DNA of 64,000 bases from Dyadobacter sp. CY356 (GCF_021440195.1 NZ_JAJTSZ010000007.1:186001-250000); one strand, 5' to 3'; shown: positions 18,939-29,309, numbered from the stretch's first letter. Notes: generated by a model from the letters alone, not told the origin. Made by a program: numbers and translations.

Positions 18939-19209
18939 AGAGGATAAAACTAAATTCTGTTCAATTTGTATATACTAAAATTATATTTCTTCAAATCATT
19001 CAAATAAAGATACTTCATATTGTACAAAGGGGCAAAGGCTTACTTTTTTACTTTATAACGGATTAATCTATGTGACCGTTATTTATTAAAAAAGATTTTG
19101 TTCGAATAAATACTGTTAAAACTGACTTTACTTTTCATTACATTTCACCGTATAGCCGAATTTTAATTGAAGCGTTGAAAAGAAAATTACCTAATTCATC
19201 ACACAAATT

Positions 19210-22200
19210 ATGAAATTATCAGCCTCCCCTCTCCTGTTCAGTTTTATCATTCTTTTATGTTTTTTCAATAAAACTGTTAGAAGTCAAAATCTGAATAAAA
19301 TGTACGAATCGAAATGGAAAAATGTGACGAAATATGCTGAAAAGGGATTGTCGCAGTCCGCTTTGACAGAAGTGAAAAAAATATATCAGCTTGCAAAAAA
19401 AGAAAAACAGGATGCCCAGGTTATCAAGGCAGTCGTTTACATGATTGATTTACAAAGTGAGAATCGTGAAGACGTAGAAGTTATTTCAATTCAGGAACTT
19501 GAAAAAGAAATCAATACCAATAAAGAACCGGCAAAATCAATTTTGACGAGTTTGCTTGCAAAAAAATATTTTCTTTATTATCAGCAAATACGCTGGCAGC
19601 TTTACGACCGAAAGACAACCAAAGAATTCAAAAAAGAAGATATCAGTACCTGGACAACCGAAGACTTTCATGACAAAATTTCAACCTTATATCTGCGTTC
19701 CATAAGTCAGGAAAAATTATTAAAACAAACTTCCCTGGACAGTTATGATGCAATTCTGGTAAAAGGAAACGTCCGCAAATTACGACCGACCTTATACGAT
19801 TTATTGGCTCAGGAAGCTTTGGTATATTTTTCAACAGACGAAAGAGATATTAAAAAGCCGGCTTATTCTTTTGAGATAAACAGTGCTTCCGCCTATGATC
19901 CGGCAGCGGATTTTATTCATCGGAAATTTGAAACAAGGGATACCACTTCGCTGGAATTTTACGCCTTAAAATTGTATCAAAAGTTAATTGCCTTCCATAT
20001 TAATGACAAAACCGCTGACGCACTGATCGACGTAGATTTACAGCGTTTGGTATTCGTTAAGCAAAAATCCGTACATCCGGATAGTGACGAATTGTATTTC
20101 ATGTCGGTTAATCACGTGGCGGATCAATACAAAAATATGCCCGCCGCGGCACAAGCCTGGTATTTGACTGCTTTTTGGCATTATGAAAAAGATAACGAAT
20201 ATGAAGCAAATCAGGACACTACGAAGCGCTTTGAAAAAGTTAAAGCCGTAGAAATTTGTGAAAAGATCATCAAGCTAAATCCCGAAACAGAGGGAGGAAT
20301 TAATGCTTATAATTTACTGCAAACCATCAAACAGAAAAGTCTGCAATTTATGACGGAAACGGTAAATATTCCTGGTAAGCCTTTTCGAATGTTGGTAGAG
20401 TATCAAAATATAACCAGACTCTATCTTCGGATAATCCGCGCGACCGAGGAAATGAAGATCCGGATAAATGACGGACTAACTTCGAAAAATCTCAATATGT
20501 TTATTGGTTCTTTACCAATACGTTCATGGGAACAACCCCTACCCGACACAAAGGATTATAAGGAGTACAACCTTGAAATTAAAGTCGATGCACTGCCGAT
20601 TGGAGAATATTTTATTCTTGCTTCTGACAACCCCAATTTTAAAAATCCCAAAGCCCTGGTGGGGGCAAGCCTGCTACACGTATCCAATATTAGTTATGTG
20701 CAAAGAGGAGAAGATCTTTTTGTTCTAAATCGTGATACAGGCCAACCTTTGTCCAAAGCAAAAGTCAATATTTGGCAAACCCGTAGTGATCGCTCTGTCT
20801 CAGGATACACAAAATTAAGCTGTGAGATATTTGTAACAGATAACAATGGATATGTGAAAAGAAAACAGATTAAGCATCCAAAAGTTACTACGGAAGAATT
20901 GTTTGAAATTACGCATGAAAAGGATAAATTTTCTATGCAAAGCGATGCATACACTACTTATTATATATCTCCGGAAAGAGAAACTACAATATTGAGACAA
21001 TCATATCTTTTCACTGATCGCAGCATTTATAGACCCGGACAAATAGTTTACTACAAAGGAATTGCCACCAAAGGAGAATCTCCTCTTTCTTCACTGGATA
21101 CCAATGTTGAGATTCCGGTTATATTAAAAAACACAAATGGAGAGAAAGTTGACAAAAATGTAGCTCACGTGAACGACTATGGAAGTTTTTCTGGTAAATT
21201 TCAATTGCCTAAAAATGCTTTAAACGGAGAGTTTACGCTTTATATTAACGAAATCAGCAGTATTACATTTCATGTGGAGGAATACAAAAGGCCGCGATTT
21301 TCAGTATCTTATGATTCACTACAAACTACATACAAATTAAAAGATTCTATTAGGATTACTGGAACGGCGATTGCTTATGCTGGGAATGCTATTGAAGGGG
21401 CGAAAGTTTCGTATCATGTAGTAAGAAATACGAGATTAAATACACGCGCATTCTTTCCAATTATGCCCGTTGAAATCGCACACGGCGAAATTAGCACGGA
21501 ACAATCCGGAAAATTCCATATTGTCTTTCAGGCAATTCCTGATTCAAAAGTTAATAAAAATACGGAACCAATTTTTCATTACACCATCCATACGGAAGTT
21601 ACCGATATCACCGGTGAAACCAGAAGTGAAGAAACAACGGTTTCAATGGGCTATCACGCCGTTATCCTAAAAACGGAGATTGCCGACATAATCCGGATGG
21701 ACAGTTTCAAAAATCTTGCTATACGAACGGAGAATATGAATGGAAAACTTACGGAATCCGATGTAAAAGTAAAAATCATACGTCTTACTCCGGAAAACAG
21801 ACTTATTCGAGAACGATTATGGAATCGGCCGGATCTTTTTGTGATGTCCAAAACCGAATTTATTACTCTTTTCCCTAATGATGAATATGATAATGAGTTA
21901 GATTTTGAGAGTTGGCCTGAACAACATGTCGTTTTCGAGAAAACAAAAAGACTAACCCTCAATAAAGGATTTGATATTTCCGAAACCAAATTTAATGCCG
22001 GTTTTTACAAAGTAGAAATCACCGCAATCAAGTCGGGTGAAGAAATAAAAGACATAAAATATATTGAATTGACCGATCCAGGAAGTGAGAAAACTAACCG
22101 ACCGGAATATCTCGTAACCAAAGAAAGTTTACCTATTGAACCCGGAGAAAAGACATTTTTTAAAATCGGTTCATCGGCCAGCCAGGTTTTTGTAATTAGC

Positions 22201-25200
22201 AGCTCAACCCGGAAAGAAAAAGACGCAAAACCATTTTCCCTTTTTTCCATAAATAACGAAAAGAAAACATTTGAATTCCAGGCGACAGAAGCTGATCGCG
22301 GGGGATATAGCGTTGATTATTTATTTGTAAAACATAATAGGATCTTTACACACAATGAAGTTGTTGAGATACCCTGGACTAATAAAGACCTCCAAATTGA
22401 GTTTCTCACATTCCGGGACAAAACGTTACCGGGAAGTAAGGAAAAATGGAAAGTCAAAATCACGGGCAATAAAAAAGAAAAAGTTGCATCAGAAATGGTC
22501 GCATCTATGTATGACGCTTCATTAGATAATTTTTATCCTCATCAATGGACTAAGCCAGAGTTATGGCAGTTGATTTATGATCAGGAAGAATGGAATGCTT
22601 CTGAAAATTTCTCGCGGGGAGAAGCCCGCATAAAGTCATTTGATTATTTTATGAATAACAAAGTTTTGGACAAAATATACGATGCTTTTAGTTGGGAACA
22701 TTTTTATAAAGGAGGAAGCACTCTTAGAAAACCTGTGCGGATGGAGGTGTTGGAAGATGTAAGTTTAATGGAATACGCTTCCGTGGAAATAGTTAAACCA
22801 AAGCTGAATATCGCAGGTCTGGCATACGAGCGTGGTATGCCAAAACAAGACGAAGGTAAATCAGAAAAAGAACCAATACGTGATAAAGCGGTTATTAAGA
22901 AAGATGGAATTAATTATACCCGTAAAAATTTCAACGAAACCGCCTTCTTCTTTCCGGATTTACTGACCAACGATAAAAGTGAAATTGAATTTTCATTCAC
23001 AATGCCTGACGCTTTAACCCGCTGGAAATTTCAGGCACTGGCTCATACAAAAGCACTAGCTTTGGGATACAGCTCGAAAGAAATCGTTACTCAGAAGGAG
23101 CTGATGGTCCAATCAAATGCACCACGTTTTTTGCGCGAAGGCGATAAAATTTCATTTAGTTCAAAAGTTGTAAATCTCACAGATAAGGAACTCAACGGAA
23201 CGGTTATTTTTCAATTGTTTGATACTGAAACGAACACATTATTAGACGATGTTTTCAAGAATACTTTGTTCACACAATCATTTCGTTTAAAAGGCAAAGA
23301 AAGTAAGACAGTGCAATTCCCGATTGAAGTACCTGAAAATTTCACCAAAACATTAACCTGGCGGATTACAGCAAAATCCGGTTCTTATTCGGATGGTGAA
23401 GAACACTTTTTGCCAGTGCTTGGTAACAGGATTTTGGTTACGGAAACACTTCCATTATCTATCCGGGGAAATGGAATGAAGGATTTTAAATTTGAAAAAC
23501 TGATCAATTCAGGAAATTCCAGGACAATTACGAACCAATCTCTAATCTCTGAATTTACAACCAATCCTGCCTGGTATGCTGTTCAGGCCGTACCTTATCT
23601 GGCGGAAAGTCGTTTTGATTGTGCCGAACAGATTTGGAACAGGTATTATGCCAACGCCCTGGCAGCAAATATTATCAGTTCATCGCCACGCATTTCCAAA
23701 GTTTTTGAACCCTGGCGAAACGCTGACACAACCGCCTTACTCAGTAATTTGCAAAAAAACCAGGAATTGAAATCCATTTTATTAGAAGAAACGCCCTGGG
23801 TATTGGCTGCGAAAACAGAAAGCCGGCAAAAGAAAAATATTGCTTTGTTATTTGACCTGAACAAGATCAGCAACGAGCTGAATTCCAATTTTGCAAAACT
23901 TGAACAAATGCAAAATACCAATGGCGCGTTCAGCTGGTTTAAAGGCGGACCGGATGACCGGTATATGACGCAGTATATTTTATCCGGGATAGGTCATTTG
24001 AGAAAAATAAATAGAAATGAGAAAAATAAGGATGCAAAACTGGATATCGTGATACAAAAAAGCATCCGGTTTCTCGACCAAAAAATGAAAGAGGATTACG
24101 ATCTTTTAGTCAAAGAAAAAACTGATTTAAACAAAGTTTCAGCTAGTGCAAGCACCATCCAGTACTTGTATATGCGCAGCTTTTTTCCTGAAATTGAAAT
24201 ACCAAAAACATCTCAGAAAGCCTGGAATTATTTCCGTGAACAGGCAAAACTTTCCTGGATGACACAATCAAAATATATCCAGGGACTGACAGCTCTGGCA
24301 CTTTACAGAACAAACGAAAAAGAAATTCCGAAAGCCATTTTAAAATCATTGAAAGAAACTGCGATCACGAATGAAGAAATAGGAATGTATTGGAAAAATA
24401 ATCAGCCTGGCTGGTGGTGGTACGAAGCACCCATCGAAAGACAGGCATTACTAATTGAGGCCTTCCAGGAAATAACCAGCGATACTGAAACTGTAAATAA
24501 CCTGAAAACCTGGTTGTTAAAAAATAAACAAACCAACAATTGGGAAAGTACCAAAGCAACTGCCGAAGCCTGTTACGCACTGCTGATGCAAGGATCCGAT
24601 ATTCTGAGCCAGGAGTTTGTGGTTACGATGCGTTTGGGAGATATGACTTTAAAATCATCTGAGCAGAAACAGGAAGCCGGAACAGGATATTTTAAAACGA
24701 TTATTGAAGGAGTAAAAGTAAAGCCTGAAATGGGTAATGTAAAAGTGGAGGTAAACACAAATTCATCATCTGATCTTCCCGGCTGGGGTGCGGTTTACTG
24801 GCAGTATTTTGAAAATATTGATAAAGTATCTTTCTCTGAAACTTCATTGAAATTATCCAAAAAGCTTTTCATAGAAAAAAACACGTATAAAGGCCCGGTA
24901 CTTACTTTAATAAAGGAAGGCGACAAACTGCATGTTGGAGATAAAATAAATGTTCGAATAGAACTTCGCGCCGACCGTGATATGGAATATGTTCATATGA
25001 AAGATCTGCGGGCGGCCGCTTTTGAACCTGTCAATGTGTTAAGCGGATATAAATGGCAAGGTGGATTAGGCTATTATCAAAGCACAAAAGACGCCAGCAC
25101 CGATTTCTTTTTTGACCATTTAAAAAAAGGAACCTATGTTTTTGAGTATCCGCTTTTTGTGACACACGACGGAGATTTCGCCAATGGAATTACAAATATT

Positions 25201-25266
25201 GAGTGTATGTATGCGCCGGAATTTTCAGGGCATAGTGATGGGGTGAGGGTTGAGGTTGGGCGGTGA
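19210..25266 (+). CDS. Alpha-2-macroglobulin family protein with intact thioester
   Basis: A 2018-residue exported protein. Residues 1-26 form a signal peptide without lipobox; residues 27-380 are a helical N-terminal extension. The MG2 domain includes LFTDRSIYRPGQ near residue 600. The A2M core near residues 1243-1320 contains FFFPDLLTNDKSEIEF and DALTRWKFQALAHT. The thioester motif CAEQ lies at Cys1471-Gln1474, followed by the alpha-helical complement-like domain. The C-terminus has the YAPEFSGHSDG motif. Bacterial macroglobulins are thought to trap foreign proteases in the periplasm by covalent attachment. No penicillin-binding protein 1C gene is adjacent, unlike the common proteobacterial arrangement. 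Confidence 0.92.
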   Translation: MKLSASPLLFSFIILLCFFNKTVRSQNLNKMYESKWKNVTKYAEKGLSQSALTEVKKIYQLAKKEKQDAQVIKAVVYMIDLQSENREDVEVISIQELEKEINTNKEPAKSILTSLLAKKYFLYYQQIRWQLYDRKTTKEFKKEDISTWTTEDFHDKISTLYLRSISQEKLLKQTSLDSYDAILVKGNVRKLRPTLYDLLAQEALVYFSTDERDIKKPAYSFEINSASAYDPAADFIHRKFETRDTTSLEFYALKLYQKLIAFHINDKTADALIDVDLQRLVFVKQKSVHPDSDELYFMSVNHVADQYKNMPAAAQAWYLTAFWHYEKDNEYEANQDTTKRFEKVKAVEICEKIIKLNPETEGGINAYNLLQTIKQKSLQFMTETVNIPGKPFRMLVEYQNITRLYLRIIRATEEMKIRINDGLTSKNLNMFIGSLPIRSWEQPLPDTKDYKEYNLEIKVDALPIGEYFILASDNPNFKNPKALVGASLLHVSNISYVQRGEDLFVLNRDTGQPLSKAKVNIWQTRSDRSVSGYTKLSCEIFVTDNNGYVKRKQIKHPKVTTEELFEITHEKDKFSMQSDAYTTYYISPERETTILRQSYLFTDRSIYRPGQIVYYKGIATKGESPLSSLDTNVEIPVILKNTNGEKVDKNVAHVNDYGSFSGKFQLPKNALNGEFTLYINEISSITFHVEEYKRPRFSVSYDSLQTTYKLKDSIRITGTAIAYAGNAIEGAKVSYHVVRNTRLNTRAFFPIMPVEIAHGEISTEQSGKFHIVFQAIPDSKVNKNTEPIFHYTIHTEVTDITGETRSEETTVSMGYHAVILKTEIADIIRMDSFKNLAIRTENMNGKLTESDVKVKIIRLTPENRLIRERLWNRPDLFVMSKTEFITLFPNDEYDNELDFESWPEQHVVFEKTKRLTLNKGFDISETKFNAGFYKVEITAIKSGEEIKDIKYIELTDPGSEKTNRPEYLVTKESLPIEPGEKTFFKIGSSASQVFVISSSTRKEKDAKPFSLFSINNEKKTFEFQATEADRGGYSVDYLFVKHNRIFTHNEVVEIPWTNKDLQIEFLTFRDKTLPGSKEKWKVKITGNKKEKVASEMVASMYDASLDNFYPHQWTKPELWQLIYDQEEWNASENFSRGEARIKSFDYFMNNKVLDKIYDAFSWEHFYKGGSTLRKPVRMEVLEDVSLMEYASVEIVKPKLNIAGLAYERGMPKQDEGKSEKEPIRDKAVIKKDGINYTRKNFNETAFFFPDLLTNDKSEIEFSFTMPDALTRWKFQALAHTKALALGYSSKEIVTQKELMVQSNAPRFLREGDKISFSSKVVNLTDKELNGTVIFQLFDTETNTLLDDVFKNTLFTQSFRLKGKESKTVQFPIEVPENFTKTLTWRITAKSGSYSDGEEHFLPVLGNRILVTETLPLSIRGNGMKDFKFEKLINSGNSRTITNQSLISEFTTNPAWYAVQAVPYLAESRFDCAEQIWNRYYANALAANIISSSPRISKVFEPWRNADTTALLSNLQKNQELKSILLEETPWVLAAKTESRQKKNIALLFDLNKISNELNSNFAKLEQMQNTNGAFSWFKGGPDDRYMTQYILSGIGHLRKINRNEKNKDAKLDIVIQKSIRFLDQKMKEDYDLLVKEKTDLNKVSASASTIQYLYMRSFFPEIEIPKTSQKAWNYFREQAKLSWMTQSKYIQGLTALALYRTNEKEIPKAILKSLKETAITNEEIGMYWKNNQPGWWWYEAPIERQALLIEAFQEITSDTETVNNLKTWLLKNKQTNNWESTKATAEACYALLMQGSDILSQEFVVTMRLGDMTLKSSEQKQEAGTGYFKTIIEGVKVKPEMGNVKVEVNTNSSSDLPGWGAVYWQYFENIDKVSFSETSLKLSKKLFIEKNTYKGPVLTLIKEGDKLHVGDKINVRIELRADRDMEYVHMKDLRAAAFEPVNVLSGYKWQGGLGYYQSTKDASTDFFFDHLKKGTYVFEYPLFVTHDGDFANGITNIECMYAPEFSGHSDGVRVEVGR

Positions 25267-25288
25267 TTAACCAGATATCAATCAATAG

Positions 25289-25318
25289 TTAAATCATGAA
25301 AGCAAATTGTTATCTTTA
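25289..25318 (+). promoter_or_regulatory. Possible promoter of the 260-aa / PIN-like pair
   Basis: TTA at 25289-25291 and TATCTTTA at 25311-25318 are 19 bp apart, one mismatch each from the Bacteroidota consensus. The layout parallels the VapBC-like promoter at 30339-30368, and the box ends three bases before a GTG codon. Confidence 0.35.
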
Positions 25319-25321
25319 CTT

Positions 25322-26104
25322 GTGGACAAAATCGGATATATAGAAATAAGAATTACAGGGTCAAAGGGAAATCTTAACCTCTCACCAGATAATTACGACA
25401 TTCGCGAGATTATTTCTATTCTCGAAAATGTTGAGAACTTACTATACCCTGGCGAAAAAAAAGACAGGCCAATAATCAGCTATAAAATTGAAGAAGGATC
25501 TGTAAAACACATTTTTAAGACGTCCATTCAGTATATTATTGGTTTTAATGCAGTCGTTGGTCAGATTAATCATATCCAAAATATTGATTTTCTGGACATT
25601 TCAACAGCAACGGCATTTGAAAATATACAAAATATAGCTGCAAGGCGGGACTATGCGTTTACCATTAAAACATCGGTTGAAAAATCTAATTCGGTTAAAA
25701 TAGATCGCAATACTCAGTATTATAGAACTGAGGCAGTTTGGGCAGATGCCGAGTTTTATTTTTATGGGAAAGTGACCAATGCGGGAGGAAAAGAAAAAGC
25801 AAATATTCATGTCTCAACGGAGGATTTAGGTACGATCCGAATACAAACTCCGATAAGTTTTTTAGAAAATTATGACGACAATCTTCTTTATAAAAGTTTT
25901 GGCGTGAGAGCGACGGGAAAACAGCATTCGGAAACAGGAGAAATCGATACTTCCAGCCTAAAATTTGTTGAAATGGTAGATTATCATCCCAGATACGATG
26001 AACAATATCTGAATAATCTTATCGATAAAGCGTCAAATAATTGGGCACAGGTTTCTGACAAAGATTCCTGGTTAAGAGAAATCAGAGGTAGCTATGAAGA
26101 TTAG
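25322..26104 (+). CDS. Unknown 260-residue protein, partner of a PIN-like protein
   Basis: I do not recognise the family. With GTG at 25322 the protein begins VDKIGYIEIRITGSKGNLNL; the frame also allows TTG at 25307, and neither start has a clear ribosome site. The sequence is soluble and mixed alpha/beta, with no signal peptide or membrane helix. A central stretch, DYAFTIKTSVEKSNSVKI, precedes a beta-rich C-terminal half (WADAEFYFYGKVTNAGGKEK). The last 11 bp overlap the ATG of the PIN-like gene, so the two are translationally coupled. By position it could be an unusually large antitoxin or a regulatory or targeting subunit. That role is an inference from gene order only. Confidence 0.6.
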   Translation: MDKIGYIEIRITGSKGNLNLSPDNYDIREIISILENVENLLYPGEKKDRPIISYKIEEGSVKHIFKTSIQYIIGFNAVVGQINHIQNIDFLDISTATAFENIQNIAARRDYAFTIKTSVEKSNSVKIDRNTQYYRTEAVWADAEFYFYGKVTNAGGKEKANIHVSTEDLGTIRIQTPISFLENYDDNLLYKSFGVRATGKQHSETGEIDTSSLKFVEMVDYHPRYDEQYLNNLIDKASNNWAQVSDKDSWLREIRGSYED

Positions 26105-26576
26105 GGAAAGTGTTTTTTGTGATACCAGTTTTTTCATTCGTCTTTTGGATAAAAACGATCCTCTGCATAGAAATGCCGGAGGATATTTCAAATATTTTAC
26201 GGAAAATGGTTTTCCCCTTTTGATAAGTACGATAGCAATTGCTGAATACTGCGTCCGTGGGAAAATTATTGATCTTCCACTACGAAATTTACAAATTGTT
26301 CCTTTCAATCTGGATCATGCCTTACGAACAGGTGAATTCTCGAAGACAATTTTTGAAAATAAGAATAGGCTTGATTTAAATCAAAGAAGTATTATCCCGA
26401 ATGACACAAAACTTTTTGCACAAGCAGATACTGAAAAAAGTGTGCAATACTATCTTTCATCGGATACCGAAAGTTTTAAAATTTATAATCTTCTTAGAAA
26501 AGAATCAGATCCTAAATTCGAATTCATAAATTTAAGTTCACCTTTTGATATCCAATTTGGTATACTTAATTTATAA
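26094..26576 (+). CDS. PIN-like nuclease domain protein
   Basis: A 160-residue protein whose acidic residues fall where PIN nucleases have theirs: Asp10 in FCDTSFFIRLLD, Glu51 in IAIAEYCVRG, Asp104 and Asp112 in PNDTKLFAQAD, and Asp124 in LSSDTES. The central hydrophobic strand LLISTIAIAEY is also typical. It is longer and more divergent than VapC proteins, and its partner is a 260-residue protein rather than a small antitoxin. The ATG lies inside the upstream gene (11-bp overlap). It is convergent with the aminotransferase gene with only a 3-bp gap. RNase activity is inferred from the fold; target unknown. Confidence 0.65.
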   Translation: MKIRESVFCDTSFFIRLLDKNDPLHRNAGGYFKYFTENGFPLLISTIAIAEYCVRGKIIDLPLRNLQIVPFNLDHALRTGEFSKTIFENKNRLDLNQRSIIPNDTKLFAQADTEKSVQYYLSSDTESFKIYNLLRKESDPKFEFINLSSPFDIQFGILNL

Positions 26577-26579
26577 AAC

Positions 26580-27797
26580 TTATTCCGCCACAGCCCTCTG
26601 AATCTTCAAAACCGCATTCAAAAAACCATCCATATCTTCCCTCTCACCTAACATGCCATTCTGTAAAATCCAGACAGCATTCGTATTACATGCAGCCTCA
26701 GCAACCGGACAGATTACTGCACGGTAATCAACGGTTTCAGGAATCGCATAACACATAAAATTCTTATTCTGAAAAAGCGGTTGTTTGTATAATGGATGTA
26801 GATAACCTTTGAAACAGGGGACGCCCTCGGCAGCAAGCATTTCTACAAATTTGTCTTTGGGAGTGTTGCCAAATTTTGATGCATCATATTTGAATATGTA
26901 AATATGATAACAGTGCATCGTGATTTCATCACTTCTCGTCAAGGGTAATATTCCTTCAATATTTTTTAGTAATTGATTCAGATACAGCCCGTTTTCATTC
27001 CTTTTTTCTGTTTGAGTTTGTAATCTTTTTAACTGATGAGAAAGTAAAACGGCTTGCATTTGCGTGATCCGGTAATTACATCCAGGATTGTAATGATCAT
27101 ACCACTGTCCGCCTTCGACACGCCCAACATTTCTTAAAGAATTCACCATCGCATATAAATCATCATCATCTGTGACCACAATTCCTCCTTCACCAGCCGT
27201 CAGGTTTTTGGATGATTGAAAACTGAAACTTCCCGCATCGCCAATGGAGCCAAGTTTTTTTCCTTTGTATTCTGCTCCGTGTGCATGGGCAGCATCCTCA
27301 ATTACACGTAAATTATGTCTTTTAGCTATGTCCAAAATCGCATCCATATCGCAGGCCAATCCGCCAAAGTGGACAGGAATTATTGCCCTGGTGCGTGAAG
27401 TTATTGCCGCTTCAATTTTGGTATGATCAAGATTATACGTGTCAGGATGGATATCTACAAAAACCGGAACGCAGTTACATTCAATCACAGTTGATGCTGT
27501 TGCAATAAACGTATAGGGTGGCACGATCACTTCATCGCCCGGTTTAACGCCACATGCAATTAAAGCCAGCCGAAGCGACACGGAGCCGTTCACACAGCTC
27601 ACAGCATACTTGCTTCCGGAAAAAGCAGCAAATTCCTTCTCAAATTTTTCAACCTCGTCGCCACAATCCGGATTCCCCCACTTTCCACTGGCTATAATTT
27701 CTGATACAGCCTGAACTTCCTGTTCGTCAAAAATTGGCCAGGGAAAGTTACGTTTAACAGATTTTTCTCCCCCATCAATTGCTAATAGCTGGCTCAT
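26580..27797 (-). CDS. DegT/DnrJ/EryC1/StrS-family PLP aminotransferase
   Basis: A 405-residue type I fold PLP enzyme. The PLP lysine lies in FSFQSSKNLTAGEGG, preceded by the cofactor-stacking region VIEDAAHAHGAEYKGKK. The substrate-side motif NYRITQMQAVLLSHQL follows. Family members transaminate nucleotide-activated keto-sugars for surface glycans or antibiotics. No other sugar-nucleotide genes are adjacent, so the substrate is open and the gene looks solitary. An RmlD-like reductase lies 22 kb away and cannot be linked to it. The C-terminal 25 residues (DGFLNAVLKIQRAVAE) are helical as expected. Confidence 0.9.
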   Translation of the reverse strand: MSQLLAIDGGEKSVKRNFPWPIFDEQEVQAVSEIIASGKWGNPDCGDEVEKFEKEFAAFSGSKYAVSCVNGSVSLRLALIACGVKPGDEVIVPPYTFIATASTVIECNCVPVFVDIHPDTYNLDHTKIEAAITSRTRAIIPVHFGGLACDMDAILDIAKRHNLRVIEDAAHAHGAEYKGKKLGSIGDAGSFSFQSSKNLTAGEGGIVVTDDDDLYAMVNSLRNVGRVEGGQWYDHYNPGCNYRITQMQAVLLSHQLKRLQTQTEKRNENGLYLNQLLKNIEGILPLTRSDEITMHCYHIYIFKYDASKFGNTPKDKFVEMLAAEGVPCFKGYLHPLYKQPLFQNKNFMCYAIPETVDYRAVICPVAEAACNTNAVWILQNGMLGEREDMDGFLNAVLKIQRAVAE

Positions 27798-27951
27798 TCC
27801 CGACTTGGTTTTAATTCAAAATTATAGCTCTCTATCACATACTTGGAAAAATGGATTTAAGACTATCCACCCCAAATCAGCAATCAAAATATAGCCTGTT
27901 TTTAACATTGTACAGTAATATTTCTATAATACTAAAACCGTCATTTTACTC

Positions 27952-29238
27952 GTGAAAAGTCAAAAGCTCTTTCCAGCCATCGTTATTGCTGCCATTTCCT
28001 TAGCCACTGCCTGGGCTATTCGCGGCCAGTTTGGACATGAGCAAGGTGCGGCCTGGGCAGGAAGTTTTGGTGCTTTGAGTATAGTCCTGCTGGCTAAAAG
28101 ACAAGATTGGTATGCAAAGATCTTTCAGCTGACACTCGCATCTGCGGCTGGCTGGGGCATTGGCGGAATAGCAAGTTACGGACTGGTGGTCGGATATGGA
28201 AGAAGTACAGAATTTGGCAATGCCTATTATGGTCTGGTCATGCTTTTTATTATTGGCGGGTTATTTGGTTTACTGGGAGGTGGCCTGTTCGGCATTGCGC
28301 TTGGCGACAGCAAGGAAAAGCCCGTGAAATGGTATAACCTTATCGTTGAGATGACGATCGGCGGAATCATTTTTTACTATCTGCTAATCGAAGAATTTGG
28401 ATGGCTCATGACACCTCCACGCGGCGAGTACTGGGCAACTTGCCTGGGAATGGCCATTGCCATGTTTTGGTATATGATTCGTCAGAAACAATATGCTGCC
28501 ATTCGGGTTGCTGTTTTTGCAGGATTTGGAGCTGGTTTTGGATTTGCTTTTGGAAACTTTTTACAGGTTATGGGTCATGTTTCAAAGATCAAATTCAACT
28601 TCTGGAATGTGATGGAATATTCAATCGGTTTCTTTGGAGGACTGGGTATGGCTTACGGCACCTTCACTTCTGAATGGCCGGTTTCAGAAATGAAAACCAA
28701 CCGGAATAAACTCATTGCTCCACTTTTAATTTTAACACTAATAATTCCATTTTTCGTCTGGGACCAATCTTTTGAAACTAAACGGCTTGTGGAAACAATT
28801 CAAAGTTTTGATCCAGTAGCAGATGCCGCAGGAATTACCCAATTCGTTCAATGGATAGCGTTGCTATTGATATTACTGACTTCCGGCTACTGGTTTTATC
28901 ATTTTTATTTCAACAACAATGAAAACTCAATTGCAATTGATCATCAGGATGCCATCCGTTTTTTTCTTGCACATCTCGGATTATATACCATTTACAGCAT
29001 TCTGATTACCTGCGCGTTCATGAGCCTGTACAGAATTGAGCAATATCTATACATTATCAATATACTGGTAATCGGATTTTTCATCAGAAAATTTCAGCCT
29101 GGCTTTACCAACAGAGGACTGAATTTCACACGCTGGGCAATCAATTTAATTTTTATTTTAGCCTTTCTTGCCGTGATCGTAGTAGTTGCAATCAGTTCCC
29201 ATGGAGAATTAATTGGCGCACATAACCGGTTTGAATGA
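27952..29238 (+). CDS. Polytopic membrane protein of unknown function (about 11-12 helices)
   Basis: A 428-residue, very hydrophobic protein starting with GTG at 27952. It has several Gly-rich transmembrane segments (GGLFGLLGGGLFGIALG; FAGFGAGFGFAFGNF) and ends in a final helix near the C-terminus. The charged motif AIRGQFGHEQGAAWAG just after the first helix may be functionally important, because conserved charged residues inside the membrane are unusual. I do not recognise the family and see no transporter signature. It stands alone, 153 bp from the divergent aminotransferase gene. Confidence 0.7.
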   Translation: MKSQKLFPAIVIAAISLATAWAIRGQFGHEQGAAWAGSFGALSIVLLAKRQDWYAKIFQLTLASAAGWGIGGIASYGLVVGYGRSTEFGNAYYGLVMLFIIGGLFGLLGGGLFGIALGDSKEKPVKWYNLIVEMTIGGIIFYYLLIEEFGWLMTPPRGEYWATCLGMAIAMFWYMIRQKQYAAIRVAVFAGFGAGFGFAFGNFLQVMGHVSKIKFNFWNVMEYSIGFFGGLGMAYGTFTSEWPVSEMKTNRNKLIAPLLILTLIIPFFVWDQSFETKRLVETIQSFDPVADAAGITQFVQWIALLLILLTSGYWFYHFYFNNNENSIAIDHQDAIRFFLAHLGLYTIYSILITCAFMSLYRIEQYLYIINILVIGFFIRKFQPGFTNRGLNFTRWAINLIFILAFLAVIVVVAISSHGELIGAHNRFE

Positions 29239-29309
29239 AACTTTCAATACCCTAAGCTTGATTATTTGAACAAATATTTCGATTATGTACATTCCTGATT
29301 GGAAACATA

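Noticed and set aside
25296..25343. ATG at 25296 as the start of the 260-residue protein
   Set aside because: It is in another frame and reaches a stop after 15 codons.
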